A stretch of DNA of 64,000 bases, from assembly GCA_963720075.1 (NCBI GenBank), contig CAVREG010000019.1, positions 1,488,001-1,552,000 on the forward strand, read 5' to 3'. Position 1 is the first letter of the stretch; each line of letters starts with the position of its first letter. Positions 18,051 to 27,024 of the stretch are shown one piece after another. The notes beneath the pieces are model-generated. The model was not told where the DNA came from and searched no databases. It saw only the letters and a list, made by a program, of their open reading frames with translations. The stretch is from PALSA-188 sp963720075. Lineage in GTDB: Bacteria; Acidobacteriota; Terriglobia; Terriglobales; Acidobacteriaceae. Made by a program: the position numbers and the translations under genes.

Positions 18051-20126
18051 TTGGCGCGGAAAATACTGCTCGCCGACGACAGCGTGACAGCCCAAAATAT
18101 GGGCCGCAGAATCCTCAGCGATGCGGGTTACGAAGTCATTACTGTCAATAACGGCTCTGCGGCGCTCAAAAAAATTGCCGAAATCGTGCCCGATCTGATC
18201 GTTCTCGACGTGTACATGCCGGGATACGGCGGGCTCGAGGTTTGCCAGCGCCTCAAGGAATCGCAGGCCACGGCCCGCATTCCAGTATTGCTTACCGTTG
18301 GAAAGCTGGAACCTTTCAAAGTTGATGAGGCCCGGCGCGTGCGGGCCGATGCTCACATCGTAAAACCCTTTGACTCTACCGAACTCCTCGCAGCGATTAT
18401 CAAACTGGAAGACAAGATTGTTCCGCAGGCAGCTGCGGGCAAGCAGGGACGTTCCACGAAGGCAGGTAGTAGCACAGAAACCCCGCGTCGAGGCCGCGAC
18501 AAGTCGGCAGATCCCGGAAGTGAAACGACGTCAGGATGGAGGAAACGTCTAAGTATTCCGCGAAGCGCGCCAGTGCCAGAACCTGTAGAAAGCGAGCCCA
18601 AGCCCGCCAGCACCGCATTCCACGATCTCGGCAGGGGGGATGATCAAGAAGCTGCGAAGCCAGAATTGCCAGAACCAGCGACTGAGGTTGTGCTTCCTCA
18701 AGAAGCCGCTCTGACGGTCGAGAAAACGGAGTCCGTCATACCATTCGACCGTTTCATGGTCGAACGTCTAATGGCGATTGAAGCCAGCGTGCCCTCCGCG
18801 GAAGCGCCTACTTCGCTATCAGAAGTTGAAACCAAGCCGGAACTGACGGCAACAGACGTTCCTGCCGGTGAAGTGAATTTGCCCGAAGAAGTTAAGGTTG
18901 AGCCGGCAACCGCCGAAGCGCCTGAACTTGAGGCGGTCTCATTTGAGCCTGCGCCCGCTACAAAATCAGAATCCGCCAAGAGCGAACGATCGCCGACCGA
19001 GGACGAGGTCACGGCAGCCCTCGCTTCACTTTCTCCGGTTTCTGAAGAAACGAAATTCAATCCAGCCGCCGAAAATGCGCCTGTAACCGCGCTCTCCGCC
19101 GCTCTGGCCGCCGTCGGTGCTGTGTGCGGCGGACCACGCTGGATTGCGGAACCCGTTCCCCTATCTGACGGCGATTCACATCTGATTCTTGAATCGGAGA
19201 TGGAAAAAACCTATGCCGCCTTCGCGGCAGCCGAGAGCGCCAGGACTGTCGCAGTGGCTGAAGCGTCAGGCGAGGCAAACGCGATTGAGAGTGCTCCGGT
19301 CGTGTCCTCGGTGCAAAGCTCCTCGGTCGAAAGTTTCGCAGAACCGCAATCGGCTCCCGACCTTCCGAACCAGGAGTTGAACGTTAGTCCCGAGGCTGGC
19401 GAGGCTGCTGCGTCTGAGAACGATGCTGTTTCTGCTAATTCCGACGTCCCATTCCAAGCCGCGCCGGAAGCTTTGCCCGACTCTGTGGCGCATGAATTGG
19501 TGAATCCGAATGGTGTCTCCGAACCCGTTCAAGTCAAAGCAGAATCAGCGGAAACGGCAGCTCCTGCAGAGATAACATCCATTGGCTATCGCGAGATCGC
19601 ATATGCCGCTGCCGCTTCAGGAGGGTCATCGAGCGCCGTTGAAACCAGACGGGACGTTAGTTCGTTTGCCGTTGAACCACCCGTCAGCTCAGGTCAAGTC
19701 ACAGAAAGTTTGGGGGTAGAACCCGCTAGCGTAGTCCCCACAGACATCGCTGCGCCGGCAGAATCGCCCGAAGGCGTGGAAACAGCCAGCGAGTTGGTCC
19801 CTCTAGCGGTTCCAGCTTCAGATTCCGGAAATCAAGAACGCGAGTCTCAGCTTGCTGCAGCCTGGCAGAACTGGAGACAGATTCGAGAATCCATCGTGGG
19901 CCCGCAATTAACTTCGCAAATAGCGGAGGCTGCTTCGGCCGGGTTCAAACAGATACGCGGGGAAGAAAAGCCTCCGTCAGATCAGCAGGAAACAGAAGCT
20001 GCTGCCTCCAATCGAGCCGCCGCGGAGGCATCCACAATTGCCGGAATCGTGGATAGCGTATTCGCTGAGCTAAAGCCCAAGCTAATGGAAGAGATCGCCA
20101 AAAAACTAGCCGCAGACCGAAAATAA
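18051..20126 (+). CDS. Response regulator with long low-complexity linker
   Basis: Residues 1-121 are a receiver domain: LLADDS near 7 with the acidic pair, phosphoacceptor D53 in LIVLDVYMPGYGG, and conserved Lys in HIVKPFD near 104. Residues about 125-600 are an acidic stretch rich in Glu, Ala, Pro, Ser and Val with no fold I recognise. The last 90 residues form amphipathic helices ending SVFAELKPKLMEEIAKKL, a tail I associate with acidobacterial and deltaproteobacterial receiver proteins. No output DNA-binding or enzyme domain is visible, so it may act by binding partners. Start is TTG 18051, after AAGGA. No partner histidine kinase is nearby. Confidence 0.85.
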   Translation: MARKILLADDSVTAQNMGRRILSDAGYEVITVNNGSAALKKIAEIVPDLIVLDVYMPGYGGLEVCQRLKESQATARIPVLLTVGKLEPFKVDEARRVRADAHIVKPFDSTELLAAIIKLEDKIVPQAAAGKQGRSTKAGSSTETPRRGRDKSADPGSETTSGWRKRLSIPRSAPVPEPVESEPKPASTAFHDLGRGDDQEAAKPELPEPATEVVLPQEAALTVEKTESVIPFDRFMVERLMAIEASVPSAEAPTSLSEVETKPELTATDVPAGEVNLPEEVKVEPATAEAPELEAVSFEPAPATKSESAKSERSPTEDEVTAALASLSPVSEETKFNPAAENAPVTALSAALAAVGAVCGGPRWIAEPVPLSDGDSHLILESEMEKTYAAFAAAESARTVAVAEASGEANAIESAPVVSSVQSSSVESFAEPQSAPDLPNQELNVSPEAGEAAASENDAVSANSDVPFQAAPEALPDSVAHELVNPNGVSEPVQVKAESAETAAPAEITSIGYREIAYAAAASGGSSSAVETRRDVSSFAVEPPVSSGQVTESLGVEPASVVPTDIAAPAESPEGVETASELVPLAVPASDSGNQERESQLAAAWQNWRQIRESIVGPQLTSQIAEAASAGFKQIRGEEKPPSDQQETEAAASNRAAAEASTIAGIVDSVFAELKPKLMEEIAKKLAADRK

Positions 20127-20237
20127 AGTTTCGCAGCATTCTCACCATCCTAAACCTCCAAATCCTTGAGTGTAGTTGATGAGCGCAATGGCCTGTTAGC
20201 AACAGTTACCTCCGGTTTGCCCGTTACTCGACCGGAA

Positions 20238-20261
20238 CCGAGAATTTATCTCGGATTTTTT
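20238..20261 (+). terminator. Rho-independent terminator after the response regulator
   Basis: Stem CCGAGA-ATTTA-TCTCGG (six perfect pairs, five-base loop) directly followed by ATTTTTT. It lies 112 bases after the response regulator stop and before the convergent methyltransferase-like gene. Confidence 0.8.
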
Positions 20262-20307
20262 CCTCAGGTTGGTTCAACTCGCTCTTGCTGAGATCGTGAC
20301 GCAGCGA

Positions 20308-20880
20308 TCATATGAGGTAAGGCACGAGGGCAGCAGTCTGATGGGCATAAGCGGCATACGTCTCGCCAAACTGAGAACGCATCCACTGTTCCTCCCTGCG
20401 GAGCTTCGTCCAGAGCGCGAGGAAGACGAGAACGAAAGCGATGAACCCGCGCACTTGGGAGATGGCAATCGCCATGCCAAGGAAACCGGTCAGAATGCCA
20501 GTGTAGATGGGGTGACGGACCACGCCATACGGCCCGGTTGTGATCAGCTCGTGGCCCTGCTTAATGGTGACGGAGCGACTCCAGTTCCTGCCGAGGTGCT
20601 CGCGCGCCCAGACGGCAAAAACCAGGCCGGCGACGGTGAGGGCGGCTCCCAGCCAGAACGGCCAATAACCCGACGGCCAGAGATACACGTAAAGCCAGGG
20701 CAGCGGGATGCGAGGTATCGACAGTAAAACGATCGCCATCAGGAAGGTGAGGACGCGGAAAATGCGCGAGGCTGCGGGCTCGAGACGCTGAGTGGCTTTG
20801 GTATCGGTGGCTTTGATTTGCCAGTAGATAAGGAAGGCGATCCAGACCACGGGAAAGAAAGATTCGTAGAACCAGAGCAT
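20308..20880 (-). CDS. Isoprenylcysteine carboxyl methyltransferase-family membrane protein
   Basis: Integral membrane protein with four to five hydrophobic segments (about residues 5-22, 42-60, 73-92, 134-150 and 150-165). The motif GPYGVVRHPIYTGIL near 119-133, with its flanking RNWSRSVTIKQGHELITT, is the SAM-binding signature of the ICMT/PEMT methyltransferase superfamily. Bacterial members may methylate lipids or other small acceptors; the substrate here is unknown. Length is 190. It is convergent with the response regulator gene and divergent from valS. Confidence 0.85.
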   Translation of the reverse strand: MLWFYESFFPVVWIAFLIYWQIKATDTKATQRLEPAASRIFRVLTFLMAIVLLSIPRIPLPWLYVYLWPSGYWPFWLGAALTVAGLVFAVWAREHLGRNWSRSVTIKQGHELITTGPYGVVRHPIYTGILTGFLGMAIAISQVRGFIAFVLVFLALWTKLRREEQWMRSQFGETYAAYAHQTAALVPYLI

Positions 20881-21159
20881 TCAGGATCTCAGGGCGTTGG
20901 TTTACGCAGGTTACCGATGGTCAGTTCCAGGGCACGCGACATTTCGCCGTCCAATATAGCCGACTTGCGAGAACTTATCCAGCGATTTGCATCGACATCA
21001 TCCCATAGGTTTTCACCACACAGAAAGGTCAAACCAGGGATGCAGTCCAATTTTGCGTCACTGTAGATTACCGCCGCCCGAATTTGACCGCCGTTTGATC
21101 ACGCCTTAACATCGAAGATCAACTCAAAATCAGAAATAGGGAGGCAGCAGAATCTAAAC

Positions 21160-23955
21160 ATGCCCCACGATTTGCCAAAAGCGTATGAACCCGGCGCCAT
21201 CGAGGCGCGATGGGCGGAATACTGGATAAAAGAAAAGCTCTTCCACACGCCAAATCCCGAGCATAGCGATCCTCGTCCTCGATTCAGCTTGCTGCTCCCG
21301 CCCCCGAACGTCACTGGCCGCCTCCACATGGGCCACATGCTCAACCAGACGCAGATGGACATCATCATCCGGTGGCATCGCATGCGCGGATTTCTGACGC
21401 TTTGGCTGCCCGGCACCGATCACGCTGGAATCGCTACTCAGATGATGGTGGAGCGGCAACTCGCGACCCAAAAGAAGAAGCGCCAGGATATTGGCCGCGA
21501 GGCGTTCGTCGAACGTGTCTGGGAATGGAAGCGCGTTTACGGCGGCGCAATTCAGGATCAGATGAAACGTCTCGGCGCCTCGGTTGATTGGGACCGCGAG
21601 TACTTCACCATGGACGAGAGCCTTTCGCGAGCCGTGCGCGAGGCTTTTGTTCGTTTGTACGAAGACGGCTTGATTTACCGCGGTAAGTACATTGTCAACT
21701 TGTGTCCTCGCTGCGGCACGGCGATTTCCGATCTCGAGGTCAAGCACGAAGAAGTTCCCGGGAAACTCTACGAGATCCGTTACCCCGTCGTTAATTCAAA
21801 CGAATACATCACAGTTGCGACCACTCGTCCTGAGACCATGCTGGGCGATACCGCCGTAGCGGTGAATGAAAACGATGAACGCTACAAACATCTGCATGGC
21901 AAAAAGGTTCGCTTACCGCTGATGAATCGGGAAATTCCGATTATCACCGATGAAATCGCGCAAGCCGAGTTTGGTACCGGCGCGGTCAAAATCACTCCGT
22001 CGCATGATGCCAACGATTTCGAAGCCGGCCTTCGCCACAATTTGCCTCAGATTGACGTGATAGACGAGCGCGGCGTAATGAATGAAAACGCGGGTTCATT
22101 GTATTCGGGGATGGATCGTTTCGCTGCTCGTGCTCTCGTCATAAGAGACCTGCAAGAGCAAGGATTTCTAGTCGCGGAAAAAGACTACACCGTTGCTCTA
22201 GCCAAGTGTGATCGCTGCGGAACGGTGGTTGAGCCACGCCTGTCAATGCAGTGGTTCCTCAAGGTTGAGCCTTTGGCGAAGCGTGCGATTGAAGTGGTGG
22301 AGAAGGGATACATTCGCTTCACGCCCGAAAACTATAAACAGATTTACCTGAACTGGATGTATAACATCCACGATTGGTGCATTTCGCGTCAATTGTGGTG
22401 GGGACACCGAATTCCCGCGTGGCGATGTCTCGAATGTAACGAGATGATTGTCGCCAGGACGACGCCGGAGAAGTGTACGAAGTGTCCAGGCTCGAATCTG
22501 GAGCAGGAATCAGACGTGCTCGATACTTGGTTTTCGTCGGGACTGCTCCCGTTCACCGCTCTGGGATGGCCAGATGCTACTCCTGATCTGGCCGCCTTCT
22601 ATCCGACTTCGCTGCTTATGACCGGGTTCGACATTCTTTTCTTTTGGGTTGCGCGAATGATCATGTTGGGCTGCTGGTTTATGAGCCCTCCTCACCTCCC
22701 CTTGCGTGACGGAGCAGAACAACCTTCCCCGGAAGATGCGTTGCGACAAAGCGTGCCATTCCGCGAAGTCTATATCCACGCTCTGGTGCGTGACGCCGAC
22801 CGGCAAAAGATGTCGAAAACCAAGGGCAACGTCCTCGATCCGATCGAGGTCATCGAAAAATATGGAACCGACGCGACACGATTTGCCCTCGCGTCAATGT
22901 CTTCGCCGGGAACAGATATCGCATTCAATCCAAGCCGAACCGAAGGCTATCGCGCATTCGCCAACAAGATTTGGAACGCCGCCAGATTCATGTTCATGAA
23001 TGTGGACCGCATAGGCTCGTGTGGCGCGGGCGCCCCTTCGACTGCGCTCAGGGCAGGCTTCGCTCGTGATGGTTCCAAATCGTCTACAGGGATTGCGGGA
23101 TTTGTTCCCACCGCCTTAGAAGACCGCTGGATACTCTCCCGATTCAATCGCGTCGCGGGCGAAGTAGATAAAGCTTTGGAAGCCTATCGCTTCGATGATG
23201 CGGCTAGAGCGATCTACGATTTCTTTTGGGGCGAAGTGTGCGATTGGTACATCGAGTTGATTAAACCGCGCTTGCTCGCGGAAGGGGAGGCCAGCGCCGA
23301 ATCACTGCGAACTTCATGCGCGAATTTAGTTTCGTTATTCGAGGCGTCGCTACGGCTGTTGCATCCGATCATGCCATTCATTACGGAAGAAATTTGGCAT
23401 GCGATTTACGATGGCAATCCGCCCCTGCAATCAATCGCACTGGCGGCTTATCCGCAGATTGACAGTGCTCAAGTGGATGACGGTGCAGAGAATGATATGG
23501 CGATCCTGCAATACGCGATCGTCAATATCCGTAATTTGCGCGCGGAATTGAAGGTCGAGCAGAAGCAGAAAGTACCGGTCCAGATGTATGCGGCAGATTC
23601 CGCAATTCGCAATTTGATTAAGCAGAACCAAGGTGCGGTGGAGCGTCTGGCGAATGTGGAGAAAATTGCGTTCAGCGAAAGTTCCTTGACGAACCTTTCT
23701 GGCGCACGTAGCACACCTCGTTTCGATGTGCGCCTGATCTACGAAAAGAAAATTGACGTCGCGGCGGAGCGCGAGAGGCTACAAAAAGAGTTGGACCGCT
23801 ATGAAAAGGAAATCGCGAGCGGCCAACGTCAATTGCAGAACGAACAATTTCTGGCTAAGGCTCCGAAACAAGTCGTGGATGGAATTCGTAAACGGGCCGA
23901 CGAATTGGAAGTTTTGCGAACAAAGGCGCAAACTGCATTAAAGGCGCTCACGTAG
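21160..23955 (+). CDS. valS: Valyl-tRNA synthetase
   Basis: Charges tRNA-Val in the cytoplasm. The class I signatures are PPNVTGRLHMGHML (HMGH near residue 57) and KMSKTKGNVLDP (near 549); the zinc-like CPRCGT is at 186, and the C-terminal coiled coil runs over the last 65 residues (ERERLQKELDRYEKEIASG). Length is 931. Oddity: residues about 621-645 insert SCGAGAPSTALRAGFARDG between the catalytic core and ALEDRWILSRFN, where relatives have a short linker. The DNA of the insert matches GC-rich spacer repeats at 5130 and 53867. No editing-domain damage is visible. Confidence 0.97.
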   Translation: MPHDLPKAYEPGAIEARWAEYWIKEKLFHTPNPEHSDPRPRFSLLLPPPNVTGRLHMGHMLNQTQMDIIIRWHRMRGFLTLWLPGTDHAGIATQMMVERQLATQKKKRQDIGREAFVERVWEWKRVYGGAIQDQMKRLGASVDWDREYFTMDESLSRAVREAFVRLYEDGLIYRGKYIVNLCPRCGTAISDLEVKHEEVPGKLYEIRYPVVNSNEYITVATTRPETMLGDTAVAVNENDERYKHLHGKKVRLPLMNREIPIITDEIAQAEFGTGAVKITPSHDANDFEAGLRHNLPQIDVIDERGVMNENAGSLYSGMDRFAARALVIRDLQEQGFLVAEKDYTVALAKCDRCGTVVEPRLSMQWFLKVEPLAKRAIEVVEKGYIRFTPENYKQIYLNWMYNIHDWCISRQLWWGHRIPAWRCLECNEMIVARTTPEKCTKCPGSNLEQESDVLDTWFSSGLLPFTALGWPDATPDLAAFYPTSLLMTGFDILFFWVARMIMLGCWFMSPPHLPLRDGAEQPSPEDALRQSVPFREVYIHALVRDADRQKMSKTKGNVLDPIEVIEKYGTDATRFALASMSSPGTDIAFNPSRTEGYRAFANKIWNAARFMFMNVDRIGSCGAGAPSTALRAGFARDGSKSSTGIAGFVPTALEDRWILSRFNRVAGEVDKALEAYRFDDAARAIYDFFWGEVCDWYIELIKPRLLAEGEASAESLRTSCANLVSLFEASLRLLHPIMPFITEEIWHAIYDGNPPLQSIALAAYPQIDSAQVDDGAENDMAILQYAIVNIRNLRAELKVEQKQKVPVQMYAADSAIRNLIKQNQGAVERLANVEKIAFSESSLTNLSGARSTPRFDVRLIYEKKIDVAAERERLQKELDRYEKEIASGQRQLQNEQFLAKAPKQVVDGIRKRADELEVLRTKAQTALKALT
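23019..23069 (+). repeat. GC-rich spacer repeat inside valS
   Basis: Contains GTGGCGCGGGCGCCCC followed by TTCGACTGCGCTCAGGGCAG. The first part equals the unit at 5130, 44499 and 48760; the second part nearly equals that at 53870-53890 between adk and map. The frame is open through it. Confidence 0.7.
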
Positions 23956-23962
23956 GGAACGG

Positions 23963-24068
23963 GAGCCTACGTAGGCTCAGACGTCCTCGTCTGGGCAGTC
24001 GTGCGAAGCGCGACAGTTTAAAAACTGGAGGGCCTTTGACCCGCCCGGGCAGGTGAGGACACCTGCCC
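23963..24068. repeat. String of four palindromes between valS and nadC
   Basis: In order: GAGCCTAC-GTAGGCTC (perfect, 23963-23978), CAGACG-TCCT-CGTCTG (23978-23993), CAGTTT-AA-AAACTG (24013-24026) and GGGCAGGTG-AGGA-CACCTGCCC (24047-24068, nine perfect pairs). No T-tract follows any, so they are repeats rather than classical terminators. The last one abuts the possible nadC start region. Confidence 0.7.
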
Positions 24069-24081
24069 CTACGTGAAGCGC

Positions 24082-24960
24082 ATGGACTGGAATAGCCGAC
24101 GCATTACCGGCATCATCGAGAACGCGCTGCTCGAAGACCGCGCCACGCGCGATGCAACCAGCTACGCGTGTATTGATCCAACGCAACGAGCTTCCGCAAC
24201 AATCCTCGCCAAACAGGATTGCATTCTCGCGGGCCTTGGATGCGTCCCCCGCATTCTCGATGTTTACGCTGTCCTCGACGGTGCCGTGCTTTCCCACTAC
24301 GAAGTGACCAGCCATCCCGAAATCTTCGACGGCATACGATTACATAAAGGCCAAACTGTCGCTGTCATCCGCCACAACGCTCGCGTAATCCTCTCCTGCG
24401 AGCGTGTGATTCTTAACTTTTTGCAGCGGCTCAGCGGTATTGCCACGCTTACCCGCCGGTTTGTCGAAGCCGTGTCGGGAACGAAAGCTCGCATCCTCGA
24501 TACCAGAAAGACCGTCCCTGGATTTCGAGTTTTGGATAAGTACGGTGTTCGTTGCGGAGGCGGCCAGAATCATCGCCTGGACCTTTCCGACGGCGTTCTG
24601 ATAAAGAACAATCACATCGCCCTCGCTGGCGGAATTGTGCCCGCACTGGAACGCGCGAATCGCAATCGCCGCGGCGCCCAGCCGATCGAGATTGAAGTTC
24701 GCTCCTTAGCAGAGATGAAGCAAGCGCTCGAACACGGGGCCGAAGCCATCCTTCTCGATAACATGTCAGTCGCTGACGTTAGACTCGCAGTTGAACATTG
24801 CTCTCGCTTGGAGCGGCGCGTGCCCCTGGAAAGCTCGGGCGGCATCACTCTCGAAAACGTAAGAGCCTATGCCGAAACCGGCGTGGATTTTATTTCGGTG
24901 GGGGCCCTCACGCATTCCGCCATCGCTGTAGATATGAGCCTGCGGGTAAGCCCCGAATAG
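24082..24960 (+). CDS. nadC: Nicotinate-nucleotide pyrophosphorylase (quinolinate phosphoribosyltransferase)
   Basis: Converts quinolinate and PRPP to nicotinate mononucleotide, CO2 and PPi in NAD synthesis. Motifs include ERVILNFLQRLSGIATLT (near residue 109), DTRKTVPGFRVLDKYGVRCGGG (near 138-160), NHRLDLSDGVLIKNNH, and the C-terminal ESSGGITLENVRAYAETGVDFISVGALTHS. I chose ATG 24082 over the in-frame GTG at 24073, because the latter lies in the hairpin-repeat DNA and adds only three residues. No other NAD synthesis gene is adjacent. Confidence 0.95.
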   Translation: MDWNSRRITGIIENALLEDRATRDATSYACIDPTQRASATILAKQDCILAGLGCVPRILDVYAVLDGAVLSHYEVTSHPEIFDGIRLHKGQTVAVIRHNARVILSCERVILNFLQRLSGIATLTRRFVEAVSGTKARILDTRKTVPGFRVLDKYGVRCGGGQNHRLDLSDGVLIKNNHIALAGGIVPALERANRNRRGAQPIEIEVRSLAEMKQALEHGAEAILLDNMSVADVRLAVEHCSRLERRVPLESSGGITLENVRAYAETGVDFISVGALTHSAIAVDMSLRVSPE

Positions 24961-25188
24961 CATCCTTCAATTAATGTCCAGGTCGAGCGAAGCTCAGTTG
25001 CGCTCACGATCAAAGCATCAAAGGATGTATCGCATTCAGCAATATTTGTTGTTTCGATTTTATAGGCTCATAATTCCAGCATCTCTCAAGCACTTCCAAA
25101 TCGAAGATCGCACTCCAAGGCCCCAACGCCGCAGACAGACGCACGTCTCGGTCGTCTTGTTAAGCTCCTGACATCAAACGCTACGGTT

Positions 25189-26115
25189 GTGGTCAGCGGA
25201 ACCAGGATCGCCGAAGAACTCCGCGTTGGGCGTTCCGAGGTGTGGCGATTGATTGAGCAATTACGGGAGATCGGCGTGGATATCGCAGGCCATCCGGCGA
25301 CAGGGTACCAGCTAAAGGCGGTGCCGGATTTACTGCTTCCCGATATGCTCTTACCCTTGTTGCGCGGCACAATTTTCGGCACGGTTTCGCACTTCTACAA
25401 GATTGGATCCACGAATGAAGCCGCCATGGAAGCCGCTAGCAGAGGCGCCCCCGAAGGCAGCGTTTCCCTGGCGGAGCAGCAAACCGCAGGCCGCGGACGT
25501 GGCGCTCATCAATGGCATTCTCCACAATCCGTCGGCGTTTATTGTTCGGTTGTATTGAGGCCGGTGCTGCCTCCATCTGAAATTCTGATTCTCTCGCTCG
25601 CCGCCGGATTAGCGGTTTACGACGCCGTTCAGGAAGTTGATTCGCGGGTCGTCCCCGATCTGAAATGGCCGAACGATTTGCTCATTAAAAGGAAGAAATT
25701 CTGCGGCATCCTGACTGAGATGAACGCCGAAGTTACTCGCGTTCGGTACATCGTGGTAGGAGTTGGAATCAACGTAAACCAGGCGAGTTTTCCGCCGGAC
25801 TTGCAATCGGTCGCAACGTCTCTGCGTCTTGAAACCGGTACCGAGTGGTCGAGGATTGAATTGTGCGCCGCTTTGCTAAAATCGCTGAATCGCGAATATC
25901 GCCAATTAATAGACGCCCCCGGGGCGCGCGATTCGATTCTTCAGAGGTTTCAGGAACGATCATCCATGGTGCGCGGCGAAGAGGTACAAATAGTAGATGA
26001 GAGTGGCGGATTCGAGGGCATTACTGACGGTTTGGACGATCGCGGATTTTTGAGGATAAGCACTGGGACCGAAGTCCGCACGATTTTGAGTGGAACGGTA
26101 AGGGCGAAGGAATAA
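25189..26115 (+). CDS. birA: Biotin-[acetyl-CoA-carboxylase] ligase, possible biotin repressor
   Basis: Attaches biotin to biotin carboxyl carrier protein through biotinyl-AMP. Catalytic motifs: KIGSTNEAAMEAA (near residue 69), GRGRGAHQWHSP (near 100), KWPNDLLIKRKKFCGIL (near 161) and the C-terminal SH3-like part EEVQIVDESGGFEGI. The N-terminus has a winged-helix: TRIAEELRVGRSEVWRLIEQL. The only ordinary start is GTG 25189, which cuts this domain; the codons just upstream continue a helix (LGRLVKLLTSNATVV) that matches the usual opening. The true start may therefore be a rare codon near 25141-25168. The next gene, coaX, starts right after the stop. Confidence 0.92.
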   Translation: MVSGTRIAEELRVGRSEVWRLIEQLREIGVDIAGHPATGYQLKAVPDLLLPDMLLPLLRGTIFGTVSHFYKIGSTNEAAMEAASRGAPEGSVSLAEQQTAGRGRGAHQWHSPQSVGVYCSVVLRPVLPPSEILILSLAAGLAVYDAVQEVDSRVVPDLKWPNDLLIKRKKFCGILTEMNAEVTRVRYIVVGVGINVNQASFPPDLQSVATSLRLETGTEWSRIELCAALLKSLNREYRQLIDAPGARDSILQRFQERSSMVRGEEVQIVDESGGFEGITDGLDDRGFLRISTGTEVRTILSGTVRAKE

Positions 26116-27018
26116 ATGCTATTGGTTCTTGATGTCGGTAATACAAATACGGTGCTCGGAGTTTTTGATCGCGTAGAGGAGAGTGGCGATTCAAACTCCC
26201 TTCAGCACAGCCATTTGACTGCAAATTGGCGGGTTGCAACCGTTGCCACACAGACGGTTGACGAATATGGTGTTTTATTTCGCAACCTGTTTGCGATGGA
26301 CCGTGTCGAAGTCAAAACCATTCGCGGTATCGTGATTTCTTCCGTTGTGCCGCCGCTCGATTCCACCCTTCGCCAGGTTTGCGAGAAGTATTTTGGAACT
26401 ACGCCGCTTTTCATCGAGCCCGGCGTGAAGACCGGAATGCCGGTGCATTATGACAATCCCGCCGAGGTGGGCGCGGATCGTATTGTGAATTCCGTTGCGG
26501 CGTTCGAAAAGTATGGCGGACCTTGCGTGGTCGTTGACTTCGGTACTGCCACTACTTTCGATTGCGTCTCATCGAAGGGGGAATACCTCGGTGGAGTGAT
26601 TTCCCCAGGCATCGGAATTTCCGCGGACGCACTATTTGAACGCACGGCGAGGCTGCCGCGTGTTGATATCCGCAAGCCCGCCAGCGTGATTGGAAGCACG
26701 ACGGTTGGCAGCTTGCAGTCCGGCTTGTATTACGGATATCTGGGTTTGGTTGACGGAATCCTCGCGCTTCTGTTATCGGAATTAGGCAAGGGAACCGTGG
26801 TAGTAGCAACCGGCGGTTTAGCTTCGCTGATCGGTGCAGGCTCAAAATACATTAAACACGTGGACGATTTGCTGACCCTGGAAGGGCTAAGAATAATTTG
26901 GGAACGCAACATGCCAACAAATCGCGCGGACTCTCCCCCAAGAACGAACCATCCGAGTTCGAATGCTAGCGAACGCTCTGGCACTCGACCCGGCGCCAGC
27001 AAGTTGCGCTCTCGCTAA
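26116..27018 (+). CDS. coaX: Type III pantothenate kinase
   Basis: Phosphorylates pantothenate, the first step to coenzyme A. Motifs: N-terminal phosphate loop LVLDVGNTNTVLGVF (residues 3-17), GADRIVNSVAAF near 118, VVDFGTATTFD near 140 and GGVISPGIGIS. This marks the CoaX family, not CoaA or CoaW. The last 35 residues form a Ser/Pro/Arg-rich tail. The start ATG follows the birA stop directly, with AAGGA inside the end of birA as ribosome site, so the two are probably translated from one message. Confidence 0.95.
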   Translation: MLLVLDVGNTNTVLGVFDRVEESGDSNSLQHSHLTANWRVATVATQTVDEYGVLFRNLFAMDRVEVKTIRGIVISSVVPPLDSTLRQVCEKYFGTTPLFIEPGVKTGMPVHYDNPAEVGADRIVNSVAAFEKYGGPCVVVDFGTATTFDCVSSKGEYLGGVISPGIGISADALFERTARLPRVDIRKPASVIGSTTVGSLQSGLYYGYLGLVDGILALLLSELGKGTVVVATGGLASLIGAGSKYIKHVDDLLTLEGLRIIWERNMPTNRADSPPRTNHPSSNASERSGTRPGASKLRSR

Positions 27019-27024
27019 ACCTTC

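Noticed and set aside
20269..20727. A 152-codon plus-strand frame over the methyltransferase-like gene
   Set aside because: The minus-strand membrane protein has clear motifs; the plus frame is polar and unrecognisable.
21154..21747. A 197-codon minus-strand frame over the valS start
   Set aside because: It is antisense to conserved ValRS coding sequence, so a shadow.
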